Assembly (NCBI RefSeq): GCF_010500915.1
Contig: NZ_JAAAWP010000013.1
Span: 1-64,000, forward strand
DNA length: 64,000 bases
Direction of reading: 5' to 3'
Source of the DNA: Alteromonas hispanica
GTDB lineage: Bacteria; Pseudomonadota; Gammaproteobacteria; Enterobacterales; Alteromonadaceae
A model generated the notes under the pieces. That model did not search any database, was not told where the DNA came from, and saw only the letters and a list, made by a program, of their open reading frames with translations. Every line of letters begins with the position of its first letter. Position 1 is the stretch's first letter. Positions 18,078 to 29,565 of this stretch are shown piece after piece. The position numbers were made by a program, and so were the translations under genes.

Positions 18078-18834
18078 TAAGGATGATATTCGACGTTACA
18101 GTCGACAGCTTTTGCTAGAAGAAATTGATGAGGATGGGCAGCAAAACCTTTTTAACGCTCATGCTGTTGTTATTGGTCTTGGGGGACTCGGCAGTTTAGT
18201 CGCTCGCTTTTTAGTAGGTGCTGGTGTAGGCGCTGGCGCAGGCAGCCTTACTTTGGTCGATGGTGATGTGGTGGATGTAAGTAACCTACACCGCCAAGCG
18301 TCTTTTAATGAAACATATTTAGGTGATTTAAAAACACGGGCATTGCATTGCGAGCTAAACAAAGTAAACCCCGCAGTCAACCTTGCGATTAAAAGTCAAT
18401 TTGCTGATGAAACCAACCTACCCGACATTGTCTCTGCAGCAACCTGTGTTATCGACTGTACAGATAGCATAAGTACCAGAATGGAAATCAATCGAGCGTG
18501 TGTGAAAGCTCAAATACCATTATTTATCACCGCCGCAAGCGGCCTTTCATGGCAGTCTGTAAATTTGCCATGCGGTGATAGCGAGACATCTTGCGGGTGC
18601 TATCACTGTCTTGTATCGCAAATAAAAGTAGATGAGAACTGCTCAAGCCACGGTATTTTGGGGCCCGTTGTTGGTATGGCCGCCTGTCATCAGGCAACGC
18701 AAGCTCTACTTTTTTTAGCAAAAAGGCATTTAACCAAAATACAGTGGGGAGAATATATCGTCGGTAATGCCATCAATGGCACCACTAATTCATTCCACTT
18801 ACCCCCGTTACCCAATTGTGAGGTATGCCAATGA
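18070..18834 (+). CDS. thiF: ThiF sulfur-carrier adenylyltransferase
   Basis: 254 residues of the E1-like ThiF/MoeB family. It has GLGGLGS nucleotide motif at 36-42, an RQ-type substrate region (RRYSRQLLL) near the start, and two zinc-type Cys pairs (CGCYHC and CEVC at the C terminus). It adenylates the C-terminal Gly of ThiS. It overlaps thiDE by 8 nt and thiS by several bases, so it is coupled to both. Confidence 0.94.
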   Translation: MLNKDDIRRYSRQLLLEEIDEDGQQNLFNAHAVVIGLGGLGSLVARFLVGAGVGAGAGSLTLVDGDVVDVSNLHRQASFNETYLGDLKTRALHCELNKVNPAVNLAIKSQFADETNLPDIVSAATCVIDCTDSISTRMEINRACVKAQIPLFITAASGLSWQSVNLPCGDSETSCGCYHCLVSQIKVDENCSSHGILGPVVGMAACHQATQALLFLAKRHLTKIQWGEYIVGNAINGTTNSFHLPPLPNCEVCQ

Positions 18835-19082
18835 ATCACACCAGCGACTCTCATATCAGCATAGAAAATAGCAGGCAAAGAATAGAGCTTGTTGTGAACG
18901 GCGAGAACAAGACGTATTTAAGCCCTATTACACTATTAGAGCTGGTAATGCGTGATGCATTACGCCAAGAGGGAACTGCCATTGCCTACAATCAATCCAT
19001 AGTAAGCCGATGTCAGTGGTCAAACACCCACCTAAAAGACGGTGATCAAATTGATATATTCACATTAGTAGCAGGAGGCTAG
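18825..19082 (+). CDS. thiS: Sulfur carrier protein ThiS
   Basis: 85 residues (83 if the ATG at 18831 is used). It is a beta-grasp, ubiquitin-like protein ending FTLVAGG, where the terminal Gly-Gly is adenylated by ThiF and then carries sulfur for the thiazole. It is a little longer than E. coli ThiS because of an N-terminal tail. It overlaps the end of thiF. Confidence 0.94.
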   Translation: MPMNHTSDSHISIENSRQRIELVVNGENKTYLSPITLLELVMRDALRQEGTAIAYNQSIVSRCQWSNTHLKDGDQIDIFTLVAGG

Positions 19083-19084
19083 CC

Positions 19085-19849
19085 ATGTTGAGACTTGCAA
19101 ATCATCATTTTTCATCCCGCTTGTTAACAGGCACCGGCAAGTTTAATAGCGCTACCACAATGCGCGATGCCATTCATGCTGCCGGCAGTGACTTAGTTAC
19201 TCTTGCCATGAAACGGGTTATAACAGCTACTCAAAGTGACGACACGCTAACTCACTTAAAAAAGTTGGGTGTAACGCTACTTCCCAATACATCGGGAGCC
19301 AAAACTGCAGAAGAAGCTGTATTTGCCGCAGAGCTTGCCTTTGAAGCCACCGGCTCGCAGTGGATAAAGTTGGAGATCCACCCCGACCAGCGTTACCTGC
19401 TTCCCGATCCTATTGAAACCCTAAAAGCTGCTGAAATCTTGGTAAAGAAAGGCTTTTACGTTTTACCTTACTGCGGTGCAGACCCAGTATTATGTAAACG
19501 GTTAGAAGAGGCCGGTTGTGCTGCGGTTATGCCTCTAGGTGCGCCAATAGGCAGCAATAAAGGATTACAAACTAAACCCTTTATTCGCATTATTGTTGAG
19601 CAAGCAAACGTGCCAGTTATCGTGGATGCCGGTATCGGTAGACCAAGTGACGCCATGGCGGCGATGGAACTTGGCGTCGATGCAGTACTTGTGAATACGG
19701 CTATCGCCACTGCCCGCAACCCAGTCGCAATGGCAGAGGCCTTTGCCTGTGCAGTAAAAACCGGACGAAAAGCTTTTGAAGCGGGTCTGGGTAAATCGCA
19801 CTATATTGGCGCGGCAACCAGCCCTCTAACATCATTTTTGGAGAGCTAA
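19085..19849 (+). CDS. thiG: Thiazole synthase ThiG
   Basis: 254 residues, a TIM barrel. [14 protein letters not shown] at the start, the AMKRV lysine that binds deoxyxylulose phosphate, and [21 protein letters not shown] are family blocks. It builds the thiazole phosphate from DXP, ThiS-thiocarboxylate and dehydroglycine. GGAGG lies just before the start, within the end of thiS. Confidence 0.96.
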   Translation: MLRLANHHFSSRLLTGTGKFNSATTMRDAIHAAGSDLVTLAMKRVITATQSDDTLTHLKKLGVTLLPNTSGAKTAEEAVFAAELAFEATGSQWIKLEIHPDQRYLLPDPIETLKAAEILVKKGFYVLPYCGADPVLCKRLEEAGCAAVMPLGAPIGSNKGLQTKPFIRIIVEQANVPVIVDAGIGRPSDAMAAMELGVDAVLVNTAIATARNPVAMAEAFACAVKTGRKAFEAGLGKSHYIGAATSPLTSFLES

Positions 19850-20965
19850 ATGCGTGTTACTGAGCAGTTATTACAGCAAGACCTGTCGCACATTGCACTG
19901 TCAGTCAATAGTAAAACCGCTGCAGATGTTGAAGTAGCGTTGGCCGCAGAGAGTAAAACTATTGATGACTTTATGGCGCTAGTATCTCCTGCAGCAACCC
20001 AATACTTAGAGGAAATGGCGGCCCAATCGCAGCAGCTTACACGTCATCGTTTCGGTAACACCATGAACTTGTTTGTGCCGCTGTATTTATCTAATCTGTG
20101 TGCTAATGAATGCACTTACTGTGGTTTCACCATGAGTAATAAAATTAAGCGCACCACGCTCACCGTTGAAGAAACACAGAACGAAATAAATGCGATAAAA
20201 GCTATGGGGTTCGACCATGTTTTGTTAGTTACCGGAGAGCACGAAACAAAGGTAGGCATTCGCTATTTTGAAGACATTCTTCGCGCTATACGTCACCAAA
20301 TTAGCTACCTCATGATGGAAGTGCAGCCGCTTAAAGAAAATGACTACCGCAAGCTCAAGGACCTCGGTTTAGACAGCGTACTGGTGTATCAGGAAACTTA
20401 TTCACCTCAGCACTATGCCAAATATCATCAGCGAGGAAAAAAACAAGATTTCTTGTGGCGGTTAGAAACCACCGATCGCATTGGCCGCGCGGGAATAGAT
20501 AAAATAGGTATAGGCGCTTTACTTGGTCTTGGCGACTGGCGAGTTGACAGCGTAATGACCGCCCTTCACGGCCAGCTTTTACAGCAGGCCTATTGGCGTA
20601 GTCGTGTCTCTATTTCATTTCCTCGCCTTAGACGCTGTGAGGGAGGCGCAGGTCAACAGCACTACGCAATTCCTGACGAACGGCAGCTACTGCAACTAAT
20701 CTGTGCACATCGTTTGTTTAATCCACAGGCTGAGCTGTCACTCTCAACACGGGAGTCTGCGCGGTTTAGAGACGGAGCATTGTCTTTGGGCGTCACCAGT
20801 ATGTCGGCGGCTTCGCAAACGCAGCCCGGTGGCTACAGTGAGCCCTCCGAAGCACTGAGTCAATTTGATATTGATGATAACAGATCGGTGAATGAGGTGA
20901 TTAAATCGATAGCCGCGCAAGGGCTAGATGCGGTTTGGAAAGATTGGATGCCTTTTGCTTATTAA
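19850..20965 (+). CDS. thiH: 2-iminoacetate synthase ThiH
   Basis: 371 residues, a radical-SAM enzyme with cluster motif CANECTYC (Cys84, 88, 91). It cleaves tyrosine to give dehydroglycine and p-cresol, feeding ThiG. Use of ThiH rather than ThiO points to the tyrosine route. The ATG follows the thiG stop directly. It is the last gene of the operon, with a hairpin terminator just after. Confidence 0.96.
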   Translation: MRVTEQLLQQDLSHIALSVNSKTAADVEVALAAESKTIDDFMALVSPAATQYLEEMAAQSQQLTRHRFGNTMNLFVPLYLSNLCANECTYCGFTMSNKIKRTTLTVEETQNEINAIKAMGFDHVLLVTGEHETKVGIRYFEDILRAIRHQISYLMMEVQPLKENDYRKLKDLGLDSVLVYQETYSPQHYAKYHQRGKKQDFLWRLETTDRIGRAGIDKIGIGALLGLGDWRVDSVMTALHGQLLQQAYWRSRVSISFPRLRRCEGGAGQQHYAIPDERQLLQLICAHRLFNPQAELSLSTRESARFRDGALSLGVTSMSAASQTQPGGYSEPSEALSQFDIDDNRSVNEVIKSIAAQGLDAVWKDWMPFAY

Positions 20966-20980
20966 CACCTCAATTACAAA

Positions 20981-20998
20981 AGGAGCCTTTCGGCTCCT
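20981..20998. terminator. Shared hairpin terminator between thiH and fadH
   Basis: AGGAGCC-TTTC-GGCTCCT forms a 7-bp hairpin between two convergent genes. On the minus strand it is followed by TTTTG; on the plus strand the T run is poor. It may serve both transcripts. Confidence 0.65.
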
Positions 20999-21017
20999 CT
21001 TGTGTATGTTTCAAACG

Positions 21018-23063
<2,046 letters not shown>

Positions 23064-23170
23064 TCATTCCTAAAGTTTTGTCTAATGCCATTTATTACAT
23101 GACATATGTGAACTAATAATTATTTGTGCCTGTCGACGCTACAATTTCATTTGTTTTATTGCGCTAGTTT

Positions 23171-24028
23171 TTACTGCGCTATTTTTTTAACAGCGCTGTG
23201 TAGCGGCGGAAATTCTGGTTGCTGCTGCTTTTTTTGTGCTTCCATGGCAGTGAACACATCTTCCATATGAAACATGCCTGCTTGCCAGGTGGCCATATAA
23301 TCTAAACTCTCCGACACCGTATGCTCTGTGGCATAGTTGATCATTGTTTTTGTGCCAGACACCGCAAGCGGAGAGTTAGCGGCAATTTGTTGCGCAACTT
23401 TGGTTACCGCGCTAAGCATTTGCTCGTGGTCATCGAATATTTCATTGATAAAACCAAGCTGCTGGGCTTCTTGAGCCGCAAAATTACGCCCTGTGTAGGC
23501 AAGCTCTTTCACCATACCAATCGGTATCAACTTAGGCAGGCGCTGTAAGGTGCCCACATCGGCAGTCATACCAATCTGAGTTTCTTTAATTGAGAAAAAA
23601 GCATCTTGGGTGCAATAGCGCATGTCACAGGCACTAAGTAAATCTACTGCGCCACCAATTGCTCCACCTTGCACAGCGCCGATAACGGGCATACGTGCCT
23701 CTTCAATAGCGGTAAAGCTATCTTGCAGCATTTTTACCGTTCTTCTCATGCGCTCAGCTCGGCGCGATGGATCGCCTTTGAAGTCTTCTTTCATGTTAAG
23801 AAATACCGCAAGGTCCATACCGGCAGAAAAGTGTTTGCCCGTTGAAGATATAATAATGACTCGTGCTTTTGCTTCATCATCAATTGCTCGAACCGCAGCG
23901 GGAAGCTCTGTCCAAAACGCAGGGTTCATGCTGTTCATCGCCTCGGGTCGATTAAGCACAATGTGTGCGACAAACCCTTCGTATTTTATTTCTAGTGTAG
24001 AGTAATTCATGGTTTGCGGTGTCTCCAT
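23171..24028 (-). CDS. Delta3,5-delta2,4-dienoyl-CoA isomerase-type crotonase
   Basis: 285 residues of the crotonase fold, with oxyanion-hole segments FSAGMDLAVF and GGAIGGAVDL. Residues Asp129, Glu149 and Asp157 have the same 20 and 8 residue spacing as the catalytic Asp176, Glu196 and Asp204 of rat dienoyl-CoA isomerase, and TADVGTLQRLPK is a hallmark of that subfamily. It shifts double bonds in odd-position unsaturated fatty acids before FadH. It is divergent from the TetR gene. Confidence 0.88.
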   Translation of the reverse strand: METPQTMNYSTLEIKYEGFVAHIVLNRPEAMNSMNPAFWTELPAAVRAIDDEAKARVIIISSTGKHFSAGMDLAVFLNMKEDFKGDPSRRAERMRRTVKMLQDSFTAIEEARMPVIGAVQGGAIGGAVDLLSACDMRYCTQDAFFSIKETQIGMTADVGTLQRLPKLIPIGMVKELAYTGRNFAAQEAQQLGFINEIFDDHEQMLSAVTKVAQQIAANSPLAVSGTKTMINYATEHTVSESLDYMATWQAGMFHMEDVFTAMEAQKKQQQPEFPPLHSAVKKIAQ

Positions 24029-24060
24029 GGTGAAAATCCTATTAACATTTTTGCAAACTA

Positions 24061-24098
24061 GACAGTGTCAAGATAAAAGGCTATGTTGACACTGTCAA
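24061..24098. promoter_or_regulatory. Two palindromic operator candidates
   Basis: GACAGTGTC (24061-24069) and TTGACACTGTCAA (24086-24098) lie between the divergent isomerase and TetR genes, and both are followed by AAGATAAAA. They are likely binding sites of the adjacent TetR protein, controlling both genes. Confidence 0.6.
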
Positions 24099-24170
24099 GA
24101 TAAAACTGTATTCAAGGTCACTAAGACCTAATAACCTGAAAATTAAAAGCACGGAATTAAAAAATTTAAT

Positions 24171-24773
24171 ATGACGAGTGTGGCGCAAACCTATCATCAT
24201 GGCGATCTTCGAACAGCCTTATTACATGCGGCAGCAAAGCGCCTAGCAGAGCATGGTGTAGACAGTTTGTCTTTGCGCAAACTTGCGGAAGATGCGGGCG
24301 TATCTCGCACTGCCCCGTATCACCATTTTAAAGATAAAAGCGCTTTATTAAGCGCAATAGCTGCGAAGGGATTTAGCGACTGGCATTCCGCCGCAAAGCG
24401 CATTTTTGAACAAGACGAGAAATCACCAAAAGAGCGCTTTAGAGAATTCGTTCGCGAATACGTCGGTTATGCCGTTGATAATCCTGAGATGTATGAGCTG
24501 ATGTTCGGGCGCACTATTTGGCAAAATAATGCGGCCACCAGCGACTTAAAAGACGTCGCGTTTCCCTGTTTTCAATTTCAGGTCACTATGACCAAGTTTT
24601 GGCAAGAAAAGGGCTTATTGCCCAACAACCAGGACGCACTTAGATTAGCACAAGTTACGTGGGGTACGCTGCACGGAATAGCGCGGCTGTTGATAGACGG
24701 TATTTATGCCGACAGCAGCCACATTCAAGAAATGTGTGACTGCGCGGCAGACCTGTTTATGCAGCAGAAATAG
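24171..24773 (+). CDS. TetR/AcrR family transcriptional regulator
   Basis: 200 residues. The N-terminal helix-turn-helix is clear: LSLRKLAEDAGVSRTAPYHHFKDKSALL at about 35-62. The C-terminal part is a TetR_C-like ligand domain. It is divergent from the dienoyl-CoA isomerase, so it probably controls that gene in response to an acyl-CoA or fatty acid. Its end overlaps the end of the GMC oxidoreductase gene on the other strand by 17 bp. Confidence 0.92.
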   Translation: MTSVAQTYHHGDLRTALLHAAAKRLAEHGVDSLSLRKLAEDAGVSRTAPYHHFKDKSALLSAIAAKGFSDWHSAAKRIFEQDEKSPKERFREFVREYVGYAVDNPEMYELMFGRTIWQNNAATSDLKDVAFPCFQFQVTMTKFWQEKGLLPNNQDALRLAQVTWGTLHGIARLLIDGIYADSSHIQEMCDCAADLFMQQK

Positions 24774-26400
24774 GCACCGGCTGCCCTTCGTGCGCCGCTT
24801 TGATAAAATCGGCCGCGCGCTCTGCAATCATTACAGTAGGCGCGTTTGTATTGCCACCTATTAAGCTAGGCATTACCGAGGCATCCACAACCCTCAGCCC
24901 TTCTATACCTCGTACTTTTAATTGAGAATCGACCACCGCCATGGCGTCGTCATCGCTTCCCATTTTACACGTGCCGATAGGGTGATAGATGGTTTCGGCG
25001 CGCTCTCTCAGAAACTCGAGAATGTCTTCGTCACTTTGCGCCTCCTCACCAGGATAGAGCTCTTTGCCTTTAAACTTCTCAAAGTCTGGCGCAGCTAAAA
25101 GTTTTCTGGCTATTCTCACGCCGTCAATCATTACCTGCTGATCTTCAGGTGCACTGAGGTAGTTAGGATCTATGAGTGCGTGGTCTGCTGGGTGATTGCT
25201 TTGTAGCGAAATAGTGCCTCGACTTTTAGGGTACAAACAACAAACGTGAAGACCATAGCCATAGCCAAACGCCACTTGTCTGCCGTGGTCATTTAAAATG
25301 GCGGGTAGGAAGTGGAGCTGTATGTCTGGGTATTCCTCTGCTTGAGACGAGCGTAAAAATCCGCCGGCCTCCGCAATGTTAGATGAGAATATACCGTCCC
25401 TTTTCAGCGCGTATTCTGCTGTTGCTTTCACATATTTTGGCAGGGCTCCCGCGGCCACAGCGTAACCTTCACGAGCTTCACAGGTAAATTGCACAATAGC
25501 ATCTAAGTGGTCTTGTAAGTTTTGACCCACACCAGGTAAATCCTGATGAACATAAATTCCTTTCTCTTCCAGTTCAACTCTAGGGCCAATACCCGAGAGC
25601 ATTAGTAGCTGCGGTGAGTTAATTGCGCCTCCGCTTAAAACTACTTCGCTTTTGGCGTAATACCTTGCGACTGTGCCTTTTTCTCTTACCTGTACGCCTA
25701 TGGCACGCTTGTCTTTCAATATCACTTTTTCAGCAGCCACCTTGGTAAGAACAGTGAGGTTATTGCGGTGTTTTGCCTGCGACAAATACCCCTTAGCCGT
25801 GGAACATCGCTGGCCATTAATTTGGGTGACGTGGTAATAACCCAACCCTTCTCTATCGTCTCGGTTGAAGTCGTCTAACTGCCTGTAACCACCAAACGAC
25901 GCCGAGTTAACAAAGGCATCTGACAGTACATCGGTGTGACGTAACTTACTCACGTTTAAAGGCCCACCTGTACCGTGATATTCATCAGCACCGCCTTCGA
26001 AGTTTTCCGATCGCTTAAAATAAGGCAGGACGTCATTAAAAGACCATCCTGCAGCACCTTCTTGGGTGGCCCATCGGTCGTAATCTTCGGCCTGACCGCG
26101 TATGTAACACATGGCATTAACAGAGCTACTGCCACCCAGAGTTTTTCCTCGTGGCCAAAATAGTTCGCGGTCGTACATCTCTTTTTGAGGCGCGGTATGA
26201 TAGCCCCAGCCTATACCCTCAAAGCGACTTAGCAAGGAGATGCCAAAGGGTACGTGGATCATAGGATTGGTGTCTTTCGTGCCCGCTTCAATGAGTAAAA
26301 TATCAAGCGCAGGATTTTCAGACAGCCGCGTGGCTAACACAGCCCCCGCAGAGCCGCCACCTACAATGATGTAGTCATATTTGCCTTGCATTTCACTCAT
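24757..26400 (-). CDS. GMC-family FAD oxidoreductase (choline/alcohol dehydrogenase-like)
   Basis: 547 residues. The FAD motif IIVGGGSAGAVLA (11-23), PRGKTLGGSSSVNAMCYIRG and SGGAINSPQLLMLSGIGP are GMC signatures; the C-terminal YHPIGTCKMG holds the catalytic His and DASVMP follows. Members oxidise choline or longer aliphatic alcohols (AlkJ type). With lipid genes on both sides an alcohol substrate is more likely than choline, and no betB or betI is nearby. GGAG 8 nt upstream favours the ATG at 26400. Confidence 0.9.
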   Translation of the reverse strand: MSEMQGKYDYIIVGGGSAGAVLATRLSENPALDILLIEAGTKDTNPMIHVPFGISLLSRFEGIGWGYHTAPQKEMYDRELFWPRGKTLGGSSSVNAMCYIRGQAEDYDRWATQEGAAGWSFNDVLPYFKRSENFEGGADEYHGTGGPLNVSKLRHTDVLSDAFVNSASFGGYRQLDDFNRDDREGLGYYHVTQINGQRCSTAKGYLSQAKHRNNLTVLTKVAAEKVILKDKRAIGVQVREKGTVARYYAKSEVVLSGGAINSPQLLMLSGIGPRVELEEKGIYVHQDLPGVGQNLQDHLDAIVQFTCEAREGYAVAAGALPKYVKATAEYALKRDGIFSSNIAEAGGFLRSSQAEEYPDIQLHFLPAILNDHGRQVAFGYGYGLHVCCLYPKSRGTISLQSNHPADHALIDPNYLSAPEDQQVMIDGVRIARKLLAAPDFEKFKGKELYPGEEAQSDEDILEFLRERAETIYHPIGTCKMGSDDDAMAVVDSQLKVRGIEGLRVVDASVMPSLIGGNTNAPTVMIAERAADFIKAAHEGQPVPISAA

Positions 26401-26601
26401 ATTCACTGCTCCAAAAACGAAAATTCATAAGGCGATTAACGCGTTTATTTTTTCGCACTTGTTTAATTGTTAACAAAACGTTGTGGTAAGACCAGATTAG
26501 CAAATTAGTTATCATTCGGGAAAGTTTTATGTTGTAACTTTCACAAAACGTAATAGTCTTGTTGTGTTATCTACCTTTTGCCTGAGAGCCACGTCTTTGT
26601 T

Positions 26602-27378
26602 ATGCCACTTTCACCGTCATCTTTAGAAAGTCAATCAGCCTCATTGTCAATTAAGGATAGCTGTAAGCTTTTGATTGCCAGAGTGCTCGTGAGGCTTGGC
26701 AAATTACGCTACGACGATTTTACTAAAGACGAACTGCACGAATTGATATCTGATTTCTTTCCCCACCGCTTTTCGCTAAACATTCCCATCGGTACAGGGA
26801 CTGTCAATATTCATGAAGGAGAAATCAGCTTTAACAATGAAGCAAACCGAATAGCACTTCAGTGTCTTGCCACTATTAATATCGATGTCGCAAACACAAC
26901 CTTGTATCGTGCTCACCTTGTCGTGGTGGTGAGCGCTAAGCCCGACTATGATGAAATATCTAAAACGGTGTTGTTAACCCATGTATGCGTAGACACCATT
27001 ACATTGATTAACGACGATTATGCACTGCTGAAGGACTCTCGATATGTGTTAAACACGTTTTTCCCGCAGGGCATTAATAGCTTGGTCACGTCGTCATTAC
27101 GCTCTGCGATGTCGCTATTTACTGTAGGCACATCCGATTTGGCTACTGAGTATCTTAAGCTTTATCTCTCAGATTCAAAGCAAGCTGTGCTGGACTACCA
27201 TAAACCCAAAATAAACCAAGCTATTCAAGAAGAGCTAAAAGGCACAAATTTGACTCACACAATGCGTAAATCTCACTGGCGCGAAGCTCTTTTTGCCCAA
27301 GTGGGTAAAAGCGTAAGAGTAGAAAACGACCGCTTACGCTTTTACCTCACAAAGACTGAAAACACGCCCCAAGATTAA
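26602..27378 (+). CDS. Uncharacterised protein, possibly DUF1439/YceB-like
   Basis: 258 residues from the ATG at 26602; the frame also opens with TTG at 26578. There is no signal peptide or lipobox. After a helical start (FTKDELHELISDFFPHRF) comes a beta-rich region (IGTGTVNIHEGEISF, LYRAHLVVVVSAKPDYDE), an arrangement faintly like the YceB lipoprotein family, but the match is weak and the lipid anchor is missing. Function unknown. Confidence 0.6.
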   Translation: MPLSPSSLESQSASLSIKDSCKLLIARVLVRLGKLRYDDFTKDELHELISDFFPHRFSLNIPIGTGTVNIHEGEISFNNEANRIALQCLATINIDVANTTLYRAHLVVVVSAKPDYDEISKTVLLTHVCVDTITLINDDYALLKDSRYVLNTFFPQGINSLVTSSLRSAMSLFTVGTSDLATEYLKLYLSDSKQAVLDYHKPKINQAIQEELKGTNLTHTMRKSHWREALFAQVGKSVRVENDRLRFYLTKTENTPQD

Positions 27379-27425
27379 AGCGCATCTTCTACATTCAACA
27401 CTTCTTTAGTTCAGATAAACCAGTA

Positions 27426-28865
27426 CTAATGGTCGCTTACAATAGACAGGGGCACAGTATCGATATGCTCACCAATGTCGTCAATATTTAGCCTGGGGTT
27501 ATCTACGCTGGCCTCCAGCATATCAAAAGCCTCTTTCACATATAGCGCAAGTGGCTGCAGCGATTCTATATTCTTGTTGCAACACACCAACCCAACATTG
27601 GCAGTATCTGCGTAGGTCATAAAGGTGATGTTTACCCCGCCACCTGGTGTCATTGTGGATATGGGGTAACAGGCCAAAAGCTTTGCATCTTTCAAATATC
27701 GAGTGTCTTTAGGGCCAGGAACATTAGAGATTAGTATGTTAGCAATGGGTTTAACCACATTGGATAACCTCAACCATTCGAATACTAACGCAAGAGATTG
27801 TATTGCAATGGTGTAACTACTAAACGCAGAAGGTCGTGCATGCTGGGCTGCGTGCTTTACTATACGATGATTCACTACTATTTGACGTAGTCGAAGATAA
27901 GGATCGTTTTCACCGTGGGCGAGCTTCACTGGCACAATGGCAATTTTGTTTCCTGTGGTTTTTTCACCCGGCTTTCTTAAATTAATCGGCATATTTGTGA
28001 ACAATGCTTTCTTAAAGACTTGCCCGTGGTCTTTAAGCAGTTTGTGAACACCGATATCAAATGCACACAATAATACCTCATTCGCCGTAGAGCGAGTGCG
28101 TCTAGCCAGTGACTTTACCCGTTTAAAGTCTAAGTCTACTGTGGCTACTGCCCTACCCGCCTTTACCTGCCCAGTTAACATGGTTTTTGTACCCGTGAAG
28201 GGAACCGGCATGTAATGTGGGTTAACCCTGAGTATTTTCATGAAAATGCGCAAAAAGATAATAAACAAGTCGAATACGGTTTTTAGCGCATAACCTACGC
28301 CAACCAATCGCTTCACAAGACTCACTGGGTCTCGCTTTTTATTTCGAAGTCGTTTTACCGCCCAAATAGGAGTAAACTTACCCTCGCTAGAATGCGATAC
28401 ATACCCAGACTGAAACCATCGCACCAATGTCGTTCCGTCGCCGTACATGTGGTGTACTCTGGCATAAATGGCGAAGGTGTCGCTGGTTTCATCAAAAATA
28501 AAATGATACTGCCATAGGGGTTTATCCGGGTCTAGGCGCGAGGCGTGGAGGCGAGCAACAAACGCATCGAGAGCCTCTCTGTTTTGCACATTCGCGACCC
28601 GATGAATTTGCACATGATAATCCATGTTCAAGGTTTTCACTGGCTTGAAGCCTATAGGGTAGCCAAGAAAGGTTTTTACCGTGCAGCTGAAAGGCGAAGT
28701 AGCGCGGGTATAACTCTTAATTTCTTTGAATAAGTTTGGCACGTAACTTTTTTTGTCAGCCCCTTCCGGCAAGGCCAATAGCTGTAAGCAGGCTACGTGT
28801 TTTGGATTTTCATCAGATTCAGTAATCCAAAATGATTTATCTAAGAAACTGAGCGTTTTTGACAT
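27426..28865 (-). CDS. Wax ester synthase / diacylglycerol acyltransferase (WS/DGAT)
   Basis: 479 residues. The catalytic HHMYGDG (138-144) fits HHxxxDG, and PLWQYHF upstream and ISNVPGPKDTRYL downstream are family marks. It joins fatty acyl-CoA to fatty alcohol or diacylglycerol, making storage lipid. The start overlaps the stop of the TetR gene by one base (TAATG), so the regulator and enzyme form one operon. Confidence 0.92.
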   Translation of the reverse strand: MSKTLSFLDKSFWITESDENPKHVACLQLLALPEGADKKSYVPNLFKEIKSYTRATSPFSCTVKTFLGYPIGFKPVKTLNMDYHVQIHRVANVQNREALDAFVARLHASRLDPDKPLWQYHFIFDETSDTFAIYARVHHMYGDGTTLVRWFQSGYVSHSSEGKFTPIWAVKRLRNKKRDPVSLVKRLVGVGYALKTVFDLFIIFLRIFMKILRVNPHYMPVPFTGTKTMLTGQVKAGRAVATVDLDFKRVKSLARRTRSTANEVLLCAFDIGVHKLLKDHGQVFKKALFTNMPINLRKPGEKTTGNKIAIVPVKLAHGENDPYLRLRQIVVNHRIVKHAAQHARPSAFSSYTIAIQSLALVFEWLRLSNVVKPIANILISNVPGPKDTRYLKDAKLLACYPISTMTPGGGVNITFMTYADTANVGLVCCNKNIESLQPLALYVKEAFDMLEASVDNPRLNIDDIGEHIDTVPLSIVSDH

Positions 28866-29542
28866 TATTTACTCCCGCTGTAGCTATCAAGTGGCGACTC
28901 ACTTTTTATATCACTCGCAAAGTCGTGAGAGTGCAGTATATTCAACAAATGCGCTTTTTCTTTTTCATTCAATGCTAGTCGAGGAAAAATACTCACCATC
29001 ATAAGCGATAGCGCGTGAAAGCGCTGAACCTCGTCGTCCATATGACTGTTTAATTCATCGAACTGGCAAGACTGTGTAATGATCAGCAAGATAAGTTCAA
29101 CAAGCAACACCCTATCAGCTTCAGTAGTAACAAGAACCTTTCTCTCGCCTAACGAGGTAAATAGGAAACTAATTTGGCGCTTGAGGTTAGCCAGAATGTG
29201 CTGTCGACGTTTTACGATAGATGGGTATTTTTCGGCCAAATCTGCTGGGCTTTTATAAAGAAAGCGAAAAACATGAATGCTATCGACGAGGAGATACAGG
29301 TAATACATGATTTCTTCTGCATTTAGCGTATCAAGCTTTTCCCTCGTCAACAGAGTTTGCATTTGCTTCTCATGCATTTTCATCAGCGCTATTACAATGC
29401 TCTCTTTCCCTTTAAAATGGTAATAGAGGTTGCCTGGGCTAATGTCGAGCTCAATGGCAATGTCGACACTCGTTACCGAGTTTTCGCCATGCTCATTAAA
29501 CATCGCTAAAGCAGTGAGCAAAATACGCTGTGCTGTTTTCAT
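28865..29542 (-). CDS. TetR family regulator linked to WS/DGAT
   Basis: 225 residues. The N-terminal HTH (SVTSVDIAIELDISPGNLYYHFKGK at about 21-45) is clear; the rest is a helical ligand domain. It lies directly upstream of, and overlaps, the wax ester synthase gene and probably autoregulates the pair. The effector is unknown; an acyl-CoA is an inference from context. Confidence 0.9.
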   Translation of the reverse strand: MKTAQRILLTALAMFNEHGENSVTSVDIAIELDISPGNLYYHFKGKESIVIALMKMHEKQMQTLLTREKLDTLNAEEIMYYLYLLVDSIHVFRFLYKSPADLAEKYPSIVKRRQHILANLKRQISFLFTSLGERKVLVTTEADRVLLVELILLIITQSCQFDELNSHMDDEVQRFHALSLMMVSIFPRLALNEKEKAHLLNILHSHDFASDIKSESPLDSYSGSK

Positions 29543-29565
29543 TTTTACCTACGCCAATGTTTGTC

